Origin: Pseudomonas synxantha BG33R
GTDB taxonomy: Bacteria > Pseudomonadota > Gammaproteobacteria > Pseudomonadales > Pseudomonadaceae
Length of the DNA stretch: 64,000 bases
Assembly (NCBI RefSeq): GCF_000263715.2
Contig: NZ_CM001514.1
Location: 2,342,936 to 2,406,935, forward strand
Direction: 5' to 3'
Each line of letters starts with the position of its first letter. Within the stretch, counting starts at the first letter, position 1. Both the position numbers and the translations under genes were made by a program. Shown in pieces: positions 9,149-17,866 of the stretch. The notes beneath the pieces are model-generated. The model was not told the DNA's origin and did not search any database. It worked only from the letters and a program-made list of their open reading frames with translations.

Positions 9149-10021
9149 TTATCGAAAATACTCTCGCGATGAGTCATCTCGTTGAAGCGCCGAGCACCTA
9201 TCAACCGTGAAGATTGCCAGGTGCCACTCCGGAAATAACTCGGCGGCCAGCGCTTGCATAGTTTCAAGCGCTGATGTCGAACGTCGCTTGAGTGACTGGC
9301 GATTCACCATTCTATGAACCGGAAGTCCAAAAGATGCGGCGTTGAGGTATGCCACTCGATTGGGAATGACGGTATCTAGAACTGAGATGTTGGTTTCATT
9401 CGCGAAGGTTTCGCGCAGGCCCCGAATGATCATCTGGGTATCCCTCCACCGTGGGTTCACTTGGTTAAGCAGCAGTCGCAGCGGTGGTGTTGTTATGCCC
9501 AAGTGACGAAACGGTTCTAGTTCACTCAGCAGCTTTAGGGTGCCGCGATGCAACTCGCGGGCGGCGAGCATTTCCGGAGTGACGGGCGAGAGGGCAAGAT
9601 CGGAGGCCAGCGTGGCCATTTCCAGAAGCACGCTGCGTGCACCTTGGGTGTCGATCAATAGAAGGTCATAGCTGGCTCCGAATTGGTCGAGTAAATTACG
9701 CAGCCGCAGCCGACCGTCGGGGGCATGCAGCAGTAATGTGCTCAACCGACCTTGATCGTCATTGGAGATAATCAAGTCGAGACCTTTGACCTCTGTCCTG
9801 GAAATAATCTGTGCAGGAGATGTCTGATTGAGTGCTATGAACTCGTACGTACCCGCAGGCGCTTTTTGATTCAATGCATAATAGCTGGAGAGGGTGGGTT
9901 GGCTATCCAGATCAAGTAGCAGCACACGGAGGCCCGCGTCCGCTAGCAGACCGCCAAGATTGGCCGCTACAGTGGTTTTGCCGACACCGCCTTTGGTCGA
10001 AACAATCGATATCACACGCAT
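9149..10021 (-). CDS. parA: ParA/Soj-type partition ATPase, ICE-encoded
   Basis: A 290-residue deviant-Walker ATPase. It opens with MRVISIVSTKGGVGKTTVA (the KGGVGKTT P-loop with its signature lysine), then LLLDLDSQPTLSSYY (Walker A' with aspartate) and LLLIDTQGARS (Walker B). This is the 'soj' gene that marks one end of pKLC102/PAPI-1-type elements and is needed for maintenance of the circular form. ATG at 10021 is chosen: it lies 4 bases after the stop of the AlpA-like gene, and the 27 codons upstream overlap that gene. The C-terminal 30 residues diverge from the ParA core. Confidence 0.92.
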   Translation of the reverse strand: MRVISIVSTKGGVGKTTVAANLGGLLADAGLRVLLLDLDSQPTLSSYYALNQKAPAGTYEFIALNQTSPAQIISRTEVKGLDLIISNDDQGRLSTLLLHAPDGRLRLRNLLDQFGASYDLLLIDTQGARSVLLEMATLASDLALSPVTPEMLAARELHRGTLKLLSELEPFRHLGITTPPLRLLLNQVNPRWRDTQMIIRGLRETFANETNISVLDTVIPNRVAYLNAASFGLPVHRMVNRQSLKRRSTSALETMQALAAELFPEWHLAIFTVDRCSALQRDDSSREYFR

Positions 10022-10025
10022 GACA

Positions 10026-10265
10026 TCAGCCCTGTTGCGCCAAACGCTCGGTGATCCATTGCTCGATTTCCAGCGAGTCCCATCCGACTGCACGCAGTCC
10101 AATACGTTTAGCTTTGGGGAACTTACCGTCCTTCATTAAGTTATAGATATGCGCCCGCTTGAACCCGGTTTTTCGCTCCACCTCTTCACGGCGCATGATA
10201 TGCCGCTCGACCTGAGGATTAGGTGCATCAGCCAAAGAGAAGGATTGATTAAGCATGTTGGTCAC
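10026..10265 (-). CDS. AlpA-like DNA-binding regulator
   Basis: A 79-residue protein with a MerR/AlpA-type winged helix: MRREEVERKTGFKRAHIYNL, then MKDGKFPKAKRIG and WDSLEIEQWITERL. AlpA-family proteins are small activators of integrase or excision genes in phages and islands. It is the first gene of the parA-parB operon, 4 bases upstream of parA, and two identical palindromic elements lie 65-100 bases upstream of its start, so self-regulation is plausible. Confidence 0.88.
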   Translation of the reverse strand: MTNMLNQSFSLADAPNPQVERHIMRREEVERKTGFKRAHIYNLMKDGKFPKAKRIGLRAVGWDSLEIEQWITERLAQQG

Positions 10266-10330
10266 TCCTGGCGCCGTATGGCATCGGGTGGGAAGTGACC
10301 TGGATTCAATAGTAGATAGTGAGAGTAGTC

Positions 10331-10362
10331 ATTGCAGTGCAATTGAAGTGATTGCAGTGCAA
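10331..10362. promoter_or_regulatory. Twin TTGCA-N-TGCAA sites upstream of the parA operon
   Basis: The 12-base sequence ATTGCAGTGCAA occurs at 10331-10342 and again at 10351-10362, exactly 20 bases (two helical turns) apart. Each copy contains the palindrome TTGCA-G-TGCAA. They lie upstream of the AlpA-like/parA operon, between it and the co-directional gene ending at 10431. Two phased dimer sites suit cooperative binding by a small repressor or activator, or by ParB. Confidence 0.55.
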
Positions 10363-10430
10363 ACCTCACTTTTTAGCCTTTGCAAGGTTGCGTCTGCCGG
10401 CCGCAAACTTTCCGTCTAGTGTGCGTTTGC

Positions 10431-11120
10431 TCAGCCTTTTACGCCGTCGTAGTGCGCGACAATCGAGTCGACGAGAGACGCTTGGCTGTCAAAAACAGAG
10501 TGTCGTCTACCGGAGCTGGTTGAGCCCAAGATGGTTTCGACCAGCGCGCCGATAATGTTAAGCAAAGTTTCCTTGCTGTCTTCACTAAGTTGGAGTTTGT
10601 TTTCGGCGAGCTCGCGAAGCTGCTCGCGCTCCAGTCCCGCAGCTTTTAACTCGTCAGTCAAAATTTGGAGTTTCGCGTCGCTAGCTTTTAGCTGTACCTG
10701 TAGGGCATCTCGATCGGCTTGTAAGATCAAGTACGTGTGGTTGTGGATTGTTTCCTGACTGATTAGCGGTGGGCCGAAAAGAAAAGATGGTCGTTGATCA
10801 GGGTGGTACATAGACATCCAGCGCTTTAAATCTGAATGTCGGATGGTCAGGAGCCTGAAGTCGACAGGTGTGCCTGAAGTGACCGTAATACCCAAGGCTC
10901 CGTACGGAATCTCACGATTTCGAATGGCATCCAGAATCTTCCAGAAGTTCGCGTGCAGGCACGGCCACTGCGGAAACTCATTGCTTAGGCGATCGGGATG
11001 GCCCCATGCGAACTCAAGGATCACGGACTCATGAGCAGTTAAATTACTCCAACGTATTGCGGCTTCGATGGGCCTGTAGAACAGCTTTTCGGTTGGAGTC
11101 ACTCTACTAGCTTTGTCCAT
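10431..11120 (-). CDS. Hypothetical protein with coiled coil, ICE end
   Basis: A 229-residue soluble protein that I do not recognise. The N-terminal 120 residues are tryptophan-rich (AAIRWSNLTAHESVILEFAW, then WPCLHANFWKILDAIRNRE) and probably globular. Residues about 130-190 form a predicted coiled coil with heptads (ADRDALQVQLKASDAKLQI and following). It lies upstream of the partition operon in the same direction, at the position where pKLC102-class elements carry small unassigned genes near their attachment site. Confidence 0.65.
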   Translation of the reverse strand: MDKASRVTPTEKLFYRPIEAAIRWSNLTAHESVILEFAWGHPDRLSNEFPQWPCLHANFWKILDAIRNREIPYGALGITVTSGTPVDFRLLTIRHSDLKRWMSMYHPDQRPSFLFGPPLISQETIHNHTYLILQADRDALQVQLKASDAKLQILTDELKAAGLEREQLRELAENKLQLSEDSKETLLNIIGALVETILGSTSSGRRHSVFDSQASLVDSIVAHYDGVKG

Positions 11121-11645
11121 AGAGGTGGCCTCTAATAGAAGGGTAGTCCGCTACGGGAGGTCTGAATGCCTTACGCGATCAAATAGGCTTCCGTGCGGTT
11201 GCTGCCAGTGTGAATTTGTTCATGCAAGTCGCGGCTTGGCAGTCGTTAGGGATAAATACCCAGCGCGTGCATTCGCCGATCCCAGCAGTTAGCGAAATAA
11301 TGGCTTGAGCTCGGTGCGCGAAGGAAAATCTAGACAAACGATCACGTCGTCGCGTAACCGAAAATTATTATTTACTTCCTGGATAATGCAATTTTGCGTT
11401 GTCGTTATCTGTGGGGAACTAGTGAGTGGCCAGTGACGGCTTTGGTTTTTGCTAAGTGCAAAGAATCCCTTTATGAGTGCAATAGCTCCTGGATTTTTTT
11501 ACTGTTGCCTTAGATTTATTTTTTCAGTGCTTATGCCTGCGGCTTTCAGTTATGAGCTAATGGTCAATCGTTATAGTTATCGCTGGTTTTGTTGTGTTAG
11601 GTTTTTAGTGATTTTATCGAAACAGCAAGGGAGGCCGTGACGTGA
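11121..11645. other. AT-richer gap between ICE module and cluster
   Basis: About 525 bases without a convincing gene. A 63-codon frame at 11449-11640 has hydrophobic content but no support. The 3' part (11440-11620) is clearly AT-rich compared with both sides. It must hold the promoter of the plus-strand cluster. I looked for a tRNA 3' end marking an ICE attachment site and did not see one, so whether the cluster is ICE cargo is not settled. Confidence 0.5.
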
Positions 11646-12915
11646 ATGGATTTTTATAGAGACCGATAATCTTAGTTATTTCAAAGTCAATCGACAGGCT
11701 TATGTTTCCCCCCAGGTTTATCAGCAAGAACTCGAAGCGGTCTTCGACAAGAGTTGGTTGTATCTGGCCCACCTCAGCGAGGTCCCCGCGGCCGGGGACT
11801 TCCTTACCCGTGACGTGGGCGGGCGCAACCTGATCTTCCAGCGTCAGGGCAACGGTGAACTTGCGGTGTTCCTCAATGCCTGTTCGCACCGGGGCGCACG
11901 GGTGTGTTCCGAGCCTCAGGGCAATACCCAGCGCTTTACCTGTCCTTACCACGGCTGGACCTACGACACGACGGGCGCGCTGATCGGCCAGCCTGACAAG
12001 GCAGCCTACGAGCATCACGGCCAATGCAACCTCGACCTGTCGCTGGCCCGCATCAAGCATTCCGTCTACAAGGGTTTTGTGTTCATCCACTTTGCTCGCA
12101 CGCAGAACACCCTGGAGGACTACCTCGGACAGGCTGCCGACTACATCGACCTGATCCTCGACCAGTCCGAATCCTCCCTGGAAATTATCCCTGGCGCGTT
12201 TGACCATGCCATTCAAGGCAACTGGAAATTGCTCGCCGAGAACGGTGTCGATGCCTACCACCTGCCGTTCGCCCACAAGCGTTATCTCGAATACCTCAAC
12301 ACCCTGGGCACCGATCCGGCATCCCACAAGCGTACCGGCGAAGGCTTGTCCCTGGGCAACGGGCACGGCTTGATCATGAGCGGGCCTCCCTCCACGGGCC
12401 GGCCGATTGCCTACTGGAGCCCGTTGTTTCCCGAGGCACTGAAAGCGCCGATTGCCGCCAAGTTCGAGCACCTGGTGCAGCGCTTCGGCCTGGCGCGGGC
12501 GCAGACCATTGCCCACACCAACAAGAGCCTGTTCATCTTTCCCAACCTGGTGATCAACGACATCCTGGGCCTGAACATCCGCACCTTTTTTCCCGTCTCC
12601 GCCACCCAGGTCAATGTCACCGTATGGGGCGCGGGGTTCAGCAACGAGAGCCGCGAGGAGCGGGCGGCGCGGATCAACGGCCTGATCTCCTTTATTGGCC
12701 CGGGCGGCTTCGGCACCCCGGATGATGTGGAAATCCTTGAGTCCTGCCAGCGGGCCTATGCCCACAGTGCCCAGGGCTACAGCGATTTTTCCCGGGGCAT
12801 GGGGCCAGGCACCCAGCGTCACACCGATGAAGAACAAAACCGCAGTTTCTGGCGTGAATGGAGCCGTCGCCTCGGGCAACAGATTCCTCTGCGCCAACTG
12901 GCCATTGCTGTTTAG
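11646..12915 (+). CDS. Rieske non-heme iron oxygenase, alpha subunit (start possibly frameshifted)
   Basis: The terminal oxygenase large subunit, about 420 residues. The Rieske [2Fe-2S] ligands are CSH and CPYH in the motif CxHx16CxxH (near 11881-11960). The mononuclear iron site is GVDAYHLPFAHK (the D-x2-H-x4-H motif). It should hydroxylate or dioxygenate an aromatic ring with the beta subunit encoded at 14866; no reductase or ferredoxin gene is near. Start problem: GGGAGG at 11629 precedes ATG at 11646, but that frame stops at 11667. The coding frame joins it only if the T5 run at 11651-11655 is read as T4, giving M-D-F-I-E-T-D. In the sequence as given there is no ATG in frame upstream of the Rieske motif. 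Confidence 0.85.
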
Positions 12916-13005
12916 CCATCCACTATCACTGACTCCTGGCAGATCCTCCACGCGCACCAAGTTTGGGCTACGTGGGGAATATCGGGCACTGCAAGGGCAT
13001 TATTC

Positions 13006-14835
13006 ATGTGCGGAATTGCCGGATGGACCGATTGGACCCAAGACCTGCGCCCCCAGCGCGAGGTGATCGAAAACATGACGCGCACCCTGGCGCTGCGGGG
13101 CCCGGACGCCGAAGGGATATGGGTGGCGCCCCACGCGCTGCTGGGGCATCGGCGTCTGTCGATCATTGACCTGGCCCATGGCGCCCAACCCATGGCTGAC
13201 GCCAGCGACGAAGTGGTACTGACCTACAGCGGAGAGGTCTACAACTATCTGGCCTTGCGCGAAGAACTACAGGCGCTGGGGCAGGCCTTCACCACCCGTT
13301 CGGACACTGAAGTGGTGCTGCGTGCCTACCTGCAATGGGGCGAGCAGGCCTTCGCCCGGTTGACCGGGATTTTCGCCTTTGCCCTGTGGGATGAACGGGA
13401 CCAAAGCCTGTGGCTGGTTCGCGACCGTTTTGGTGTCAAGCCGCTGTATTACTTTGCCACCGGCACCGGCGTGCTGTTCGGCTCCGAGCCCAAGGCCATC
13501 CTTGCCCATCCCCAGGTACGCCCGGTGCTGGATGCCAGTGGGGTTGCCGAGCTGTTTGCCCTGAGTACCGCGCCCACGCCTGGCCACGGGATCTACCAGG
13601 GTTTTTATCAGCTCAAGCCTGGCCATGCCTTGAGGTTCGATGCCAACGGGCGACAGGACCTTGTCTACTGGTCGCTGACGGCCGAGCCTCACAGTGACAG
13701 CCCGGCCGACACTGCCCGGCAGGTTGGCAGCTTGTTGCGCCAGGTGGTCGAGGAACAATTGGTGGCGGACGTACCCCTGGGCAGCCTGCTTTCCGGCGGC
13801 CTGGATTCCAGCGCCATCAGCGCCTATGCCGCTCAGGCGCTGGGGCGTGAAGGGCGCTCGTTGCCGACTTTTTCGGTGGACTTTACCGGCGGTGGTGAAG
13901 GCTTTACCCCAGCCCCGTGGCAAAGCAGTTGGGACGAACCGTTCGCGCAGTTGGCATCGGCAGCACTGGGTACGCCACACACCACCTTGGCGGTCGCACC
14001 CGAACAGGTGCAGGAGCAAGAAGAGGCGGTACTGCGTGCCCGGGACCTGCCGGGTTGGGGAGAGCTGGACAGTTCGCTGTACCTGCTGTTCCAGCAGGTG
14101 CGCGAGCACACCACGGTGGTGTTCTCGGGGGAGTCGGCGGACGAGGTGTTCGGCGGTTATCCGTTTTTTCACGACCAGCAGGCCCTGGATTTTTCCGGGT
14201 TTCCTTGGCTGGCAGGCAAGAGTGGTCTTTGGGAACTGCTGCGGCCCGAGGTCGCCGAGCGAGTTGCACCGCAGGCGTACATGGCCAAGCGTTACCAGGA
14301 GGCTTTGGCGGAGGTTCCGCACCTGGCCGCAGACAGCCCGGTTGAGCGGCGACAGCGCGAGGTCACGTACCTGGCGCTGACGCGCTGGTTGCCGGCGATG
14401 CTCGACCGCAAGGACCGCATCAGCATGGCGGTGGGCCTGGAGGTGCGGGTGCCGTTTTGCGATCACCGCCTGGTGGACTACGTGTGGAATGTGCCCTGGT
14501 CCATCAAGAGCGTGGCCGGGGAGGGCAAGAGCCTGTTGCGTAACGCAGTGCGCGGTGAATTGCCCGATGCGATTGTCGAGCGCAGGAAAAGCGGCTTTCC
14601 GGCCAATCCCGACCCGCGCTACCTGGCGTTGTTGCGCAGCCAGCTCAGGCAGTTGCTGATTGACGGCGACTCGCCGGTGTTCGACCTGGTGGATGCGCGC
14701 CGGGTGGGTGAGTTGCTCGAACTGGAGCAGCCGCTGCCCAGTCCCCGGGCCTCGAGCAGCCCCACGGCCGGCTTGGCCTACCTGCTGAACCTGGACCGCT
14801 GGTTACGCCTGTACCAGGTGGAAATCCGCCTGTAG
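13006..14835 (+). CDS. Asparagine synthase (glutamine-hydrolysing)-type amidotransferase
   Basis: A 609-residue two-domain enzyme. The N-terminal class II glutaminase starts MCGIAGW with the catalytic Cys2 and has a RGPDAEG loop. The C-terminal ATP-pyrophosphatase synthetase carries SGGLDSSAIS. It is somewhat longer than housekeeping AsnB. In biosynthetic clusters such proteins turn a carboxylate of an intermediate into an amide, or form beta-lactam-like amides, rather than making asparagine. Its place between the Rieske alpha and beta genes argues for such a tailoring role on the pathway substrate. It follows the alpha-subunit gene by 90 bases. Confidence 0.9.
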   Translation: MCGIAGWTDWTQDLRPQREVIENMTRTLALRGPDAEGIWVAPHALLGHRRLSIIDLAHGAQPMADASDEVVLTYSGEVYNYLALREELQALGQAFTTRSDTEVVLRAYLQWGEQAFARLTGIFAFALWDERDQSLWLVRDRFGVKPLYYFATGTGVLFGSEPKAILAHPQVRPVLDASGVAELFALSTAPTPGHGIYQGFYQLKPGHALRFDANGRQDLVYWSLTAEPHSDSPADTARQVGSLLRQVVEEQLVADVPLGSLLSGGLDSSAISAYAAQALGREGRSLPTFSVDFTGGGEGFTPAPWQSSWDEPFAQLASAALGTPHTTLAVAPEQVQEQEEAVLRARDLPGWGELDSSLYLLFQQVREHTTVVFSGESADEVFGGYPFFHDQQALDFSGFPWLAGKSGLWELLRPEVAERVAPQAYMAKRYQEALAEVPHLAADSPVERRQREVTYLALTRWLPAMLDRKDRISMAVGLEVRVPFCDHRLVDYVWNVPWSIKSVAGEGKSLLRNAVRGELPDAIVERRKSGFPANPDPRYLALLRSQLRQLLIDGDSPVFDLVDARRVGELLELEQPLPSPRASSSPTAGLAYLLNLDRWLRLYQVEIRL

Positions 14836-14865
14836 CACCGCTTTCAACCTTCAGGGGACATGCCC

Positions 14866-15375
14866 ATGAGCCTTCCATTGAACATCAGCGCCGCGAGCTT
14901 GCAGGCCCGGGTCAGCGACTTCCTGATCAGCGAAGCCGAGCTGCTGGACAACCGCGAGCTGGAAACCTGGATCGGCCTGTTCGATCAACCCGCCCATTAC
15001 CGGGTGCTGCCGTTGCAAAGCCATCTGGTTGAGGGCGAGCCCCACGACAGCCTGTTCATCATTGCCGATGACTACGGCCGCCTGCGTGAGCGGGTCGACA
15101 GCCTGCTCAGTGGCCATAGCTGGATGGAGACGCCGCCTTCGCGTACCCGACGGCTGGTGAGCAACGTGCGGATCAAGTCCCGGGACGGCGAGCAGTTGAC
15201 CATCAAAAGCAACTTTGTGGTGCACCAGTTTCGCAACCAGCAAACCTGGTACTTCGTCGGAGAGGCCACCCATGTGCTGTACGACAGCCCTCGTGGCTTG
15301 CGGATTCTCAAGCGCGACATTCGCCTGGACCACGAAACCATCAGTGCCCAGCGGCGCATCAGCATCATTTTATGA
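14866..15375 (+). CDS. Aromatic-ring-hydroxylating dioxygenase beta subunit (SnoaL/NTF2 fold)
   Basis: A 169-residue small subunit. It shows the Ring_hydroxyl_B pattern: an N-terminal helix EAELLDNRELETWIGLFD, then the beta-sheet region with HYRVLP, TRRLVSNVRI, and the terminal strand LRILKRDIRLD. Beta subunits have no cofactor and build the alpha3beta3 hexamer. ATG at 14866 is chosen because AGGGGA lies 7 bases upstream; the ATG at 14860 is too close. It is separated from its alpha subunit by the amidotransferase gene, an unusual order that suggests the three act on one substrate. Confidence 0.85.
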   Translation: MSLPLNISAASLQARVSDFLISEAELLDNRELETWIGLFDQPAHYRVLPLQSHLVEGEPHDSLFIIADDYGRLRERVDSLLSGHSWMETPPSRTRRLVSNVRIKSRDGEQLTIKSNFVVHQFRNQQTWYFVGEATHVLYDSPRGLRILKRDIRLDHETISAQRRISIIL

Positions 15376-15389
15376 GGCAGGAGCCCTTC

Positions 15390-16286
15390 ATGAGTCATTC
15401 ATTGCTTCCCGGTTTCGAGTACTCGACCCTGACCACCCGCGGTGCGCGGATTCAGGTGGCGGTCAAGGGCAGTGGCCCGCCACTGTTGCTGTTGCACGGT
15501 TACCCGCAAAACCACCTGGCCTGGCACCGCGTTGCCCCGCGCCTGGCCGAGGACTACACCGTGGTGCTGGCAGACCTGCGCGGCTACGGCGAATCCCGCG
15601 CCTTGGATGCTGACGCTCCGGGCGCTTATGACAAGAGCGTACTGGCCCTGGACCAGTTGGACGTCATGCAGAAGCTGGGGTTTTCGCGGTTCGCGGTAGT
15701 GGGCCATGACCGTGGCGCACGGGTGGCGTATCGCTTGGCGCTGGAACACCCGCAGGTGGTGAGTGCTCTGGTGTCGCTGACAGTGGTACCGATCCTGGAC
15801 GTCTGGGCGGGGGTCAACAAGGCTTTTGCCCTGAACGCCTACCACTGGTTTTTCCTGGCCCAGCCGTTTGATCTGCCGGAGCGGCTGATCGGTGCCAACC
15901 CTGGCTATTTCCTCGACTGGACGTTACAGCGCATGGCTCAGGGGCGCGATATTTATCATCCGCTGGCGCTGGAAAGTTACCACCAGGCTTTTGCCCGTCC
16001 CGAGGTGTTGCACGCGATGTGCGAAGACTACCGGGCGGCAGCGAGCGTCGATGCCGCCGCCGACCAGGCCGACCGCGACGCCGGTCACCAGGTGCGCTGC
16101 CCGGTGCTGGTGCTGTGGCAGGACCGTCCCTACGCCGCGGCCAGCCACCCGTTGACGGTATGGCAATCCTGGGCCGTGGAGGTGCGGGGCGCGGCGATTG
16201 CGGCCAGCCATATGCTGGCCGAAGAAGCACCCGAGGCGGTACTGGAGCAGCTCTTGCCCTTCCTGCATCAGGTTGCGCAGCCATGA
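15390..16286 (+). CDS. Alpha/beta hydrolase of the haloacetate-dehalogenase type
   Basis: A 298-residue hydrolase. The oxyanion segment is LLLLHGYPQN, the nucleophile elbow is VGHDRGARVAYR with aspartate as nucleophile and two arginines, as in fluoroacetate dehalogenase. YHWFFLAQP carries the His-Trp pair that contacts halide in that family, and ASHMLAEEAPE supplies the catalytic histidine. The acid expected in the LD(I/V) position after the sixth strand is replaced: the sequence is TVVPILDV, so the aspartate is three residues later. ATG at 15390 has AGGCAGGAG six bases upstream. Its role may be dehalogenation, or ester or amide hydrolysis of a pathway intermediate. Confidence 0.85.
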   Translation: MSHSLLPGFEYSTLTTRGARIQVAVKGSGPPLLLLHGYPQNHLAWHRVAPRLAEDYTVVLADLRGYGESRALDADAPGAYDKSVLALDQLDVMQKLGFSRFAVVGHDRGARVAYRLALEHPQVVSALVSLTVVPILDVWAGVNKAFALNAYHWFFLAQPFDLPERLIGANPGYFLDWTLQRMAQGRDIYHPLALESYHQAFARPEVLHAMCEDYRAAASVDAAADQADRDAGHQVRCPVLVLWQDRPYAAASHPLTVWQSWAVEVRGAAIAASHMLAEEAPEAVLEQLLPFLHQVAQP

Positions 16287-16942
16287 GTGCGGCACCCCTG
16301 ACGCCAGCCGAGCAAGGTGCGCTGTGGCGTCAGCGTCTGTTTGAGGCCCACAGCGCGATGACGGCCTACCTGATCCAGGAACATCGGGCGCAGGACCTCG
16401 CCGACTGGGTTGACGTCACCGGGCGGATCTTCCGCGACATGCCGCCCGCCTTGGGCGCCGGCAGTACCGAGTGGCAGGCGGTGTTTTTCCGCACCCAGGC
16501 GTTGATCGAACAATTCATCGTACAGCGCAAGCAGGTTTACGACCTGGATGCCTGGGCAGCCGCCACCGGCCAGGTGTATCGCGCCCTGGAGCCTGCCGGC
16601 CAGGGTGAACCCGCTGCGGCAGCCGAGCGCCTGGGGCGCCAGGCTTCGCTCTACGGCACGTGCTTCGAGATTCGCGAGGTCGCCCCCGACGCCAGCCTGT
16701 TCAAGGTGCACCACTGCGGCATCTGGGACTACCGCGAGCGTGCCCGGACCAACGGCGTGCCGATCACCTTGAAGTCGGCCTGCACCTATTGCACCAAGCT
16801 GCTGTCTTCGCTGGTCCATGCCAAGGGGTGTGACGCCCGCTGGACGTTGCTGGCCGACGAACAGGGCCATGGCTGCGAATGGACCATTACCAGGGAAATC
16901 CTCATCCACGCAGGAGCCATCGAGCATGAGCACGATCATTGA
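16283..16942 (+). CDS. L-2-amino-thiazoline-4-carboxylate hydrolase-like protein
   Basis: A 219-residue soluble protein. The C-terminal half has the cysteine- and histidine-rich pattern of the ATC hydrolase family: KVHHCGIWDYRER, then SACTYCTKLLSSLVHAKG, then GHGCEWTITRE. Family members open a cyclic C-N bond in 2-aminothiazoline carboxylate or act as hydrolase-like cyclases in natural-product clusters. The N-terminal half is helical. It overlaps the hydrolase gene by 4 bases (ATGA), so both are made together. The family call rests on this motif spacing only; a metal-binding protein of another family is the alternative. Confidence 0.55.
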   Translation: MSAAPLTPAEQGALWRQRLFEAHSAMTAYLIQEHRAQDLADWVDVTGRIFRDMPPALGAGSTEWQAVFFRTQALIEQFIVQRKQVYDLDAWAAATGQVYRALEPAGQGEPAAAAERLGRQASLYGTCFEIREVAPDASLFKVHHCGIWDYRERARTNGVPITLKSACTYCTKLLSSLVHAKGCDARWTLLADEQGHGCEWTITREILIHAGAIEHEHDH

Positions 16943-17780
16943 GCAAGCCCGTACCCTGGCCGGTTATGAAACCTCCAGCCAACTCTTGCAGTTGCGTGAC
17001 CAGGACTGGGTCCTGGGGCGTGCACAGATCCAGCCCAGGCGTTTGCTCGACCTGGGTTGCGGCATCGGTTCGCTGTTGCAGGGGGCCGTGGAGCGCTGGC
17101 CGAGCCTGGAGCAGGTGTGGGGCATCGAGCGTTCGCAGTTGCGCCTGGACCTGGCGCGCGAGCAGTTGCGCCATGCCCCGGCCGAGGTGGTGTTGCAGCA
17201 GGGCGACCTGCTGGACCTGCCCACGCTGGAGCAGCGTTTTGACCTGATCAGCATGACGGCTGTCCTGCATTGGTTGTATCCCCATGAGGACCAGTTGTTC
17301 CAGTGGGTGGCACGGCATCTGGATGAACAGGGCGTGTTTCTCTTCACGTCTCATCACCCCGGTTCGCCGCAAGGGTTGGGCGGTGAGGATGAGTTGGTAG
17401 GCAAGGCACTGCTGGCAATGAAACTGGTCACGCCGGGGCACGTGCAGGTGCATTTCGCCGAAGCGGCGGTACTGCCGATGGGCACGCGTACCCGATCACG
17501 GGTGGCGCTGGAAGCGCTGGTGCAGCGCCATTTTCAGGTGCGTTCGATTGCCAGTCGCTCGGCGGCGCTGCGGATCCACAGCATCGAGGAATACCAGCGC
17601 TTTCACGCCGCCACCTTTGGTACCTACTTCAGCCCGTTGGTGCCACCGGAACGAATCGAGGAGTTCTTTGCCCGCCTGGGCGCCATCGCCACACAACGCA
17701 TGGCGCACCAGGGGCATGTGACAGACATCCCCGTCAGCGTCTGGCGCTGTGTACGACGTGCAGAAAAAAGCGGGGCATAA
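16926..17780 (+). CDS. Class I SAM-dependent methyltransferase
   Basis: A 284-residue methyltransferase. The SAM-binding motif I is LLDLGCGIGSL, motif II is VWGIERSQLRLDLA with the acidic ribose ligand, and the post-motif is FDLISMTAVLHWL. The C-terminal part (SPLVPPERIEEFFARLG and following) should bind the acceptor. It starts at 16926 (MSTIIEQ) inside the end of the preceding gene, with CAGGAG 11 bases upstream. The acceptor is unknown; O- or N-methylation of the cluster product is likely. Confidence 0.85.
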   Translation: MSTIIEQARTLAGYETSSQLLQLRDQDWVLGRAQIQPRRLLDLGCGIGSLLQGAVERWPSLEQVWGIERSQLRLDLAREQLRHAPAEVVLQQGDLLDLPTLEQRFDLISMTAVLHWLYPHEDQLFQWVARHLDEQGVFLFTSHHPGSPQGLGGEDELVGKALLAMKLVTPGHVQVHFAEAAVLPMGTRTRSRVALEALVQRHFQVRSIASRSAALRIHSIEEYQRFHAATFGTYFSPLVPPERIEEFFARLGAIATQRMAHQGHVTDIPVSVWRCVRRAEKSGA

Positions 17781-17866
17781 CCTTATGAATAAACAGTCTG
17801 GATCGCTGCTGAAAAGAACCTGGGGCAGTTGCACACACAGGTACGTGATTCCCTTAGGGTAAGTTG

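Noticed and set aside
11449..11640. 63-codon plus-strand frame before the Rieske gene
   Set aside because: Hydrophobic but with no ribosome binding site or similarity; it lies in the likely promoter region.
11614..12960. Long minus-strand open frame (448 codons) over the Rieske gene
   Set aside because: It is a shadow: the plus-strand frame carries the Rieske and iron motifs; the minus frame is an artefact of GC-rich codon use and has no domain.
13267..14466. Long minus-strand open frame over the amidotransferase gene
   Set aside because: The plus strand encodes the clear glutaminase and PP-loop motifs; the antisense frame shows none.
17781..17866. ECF-type promoter of the receptor gene
   Set aside because: A GAAAA and a CGT box can be found, but the spacing is about 28 bases, too long for a FecI-type promoter.
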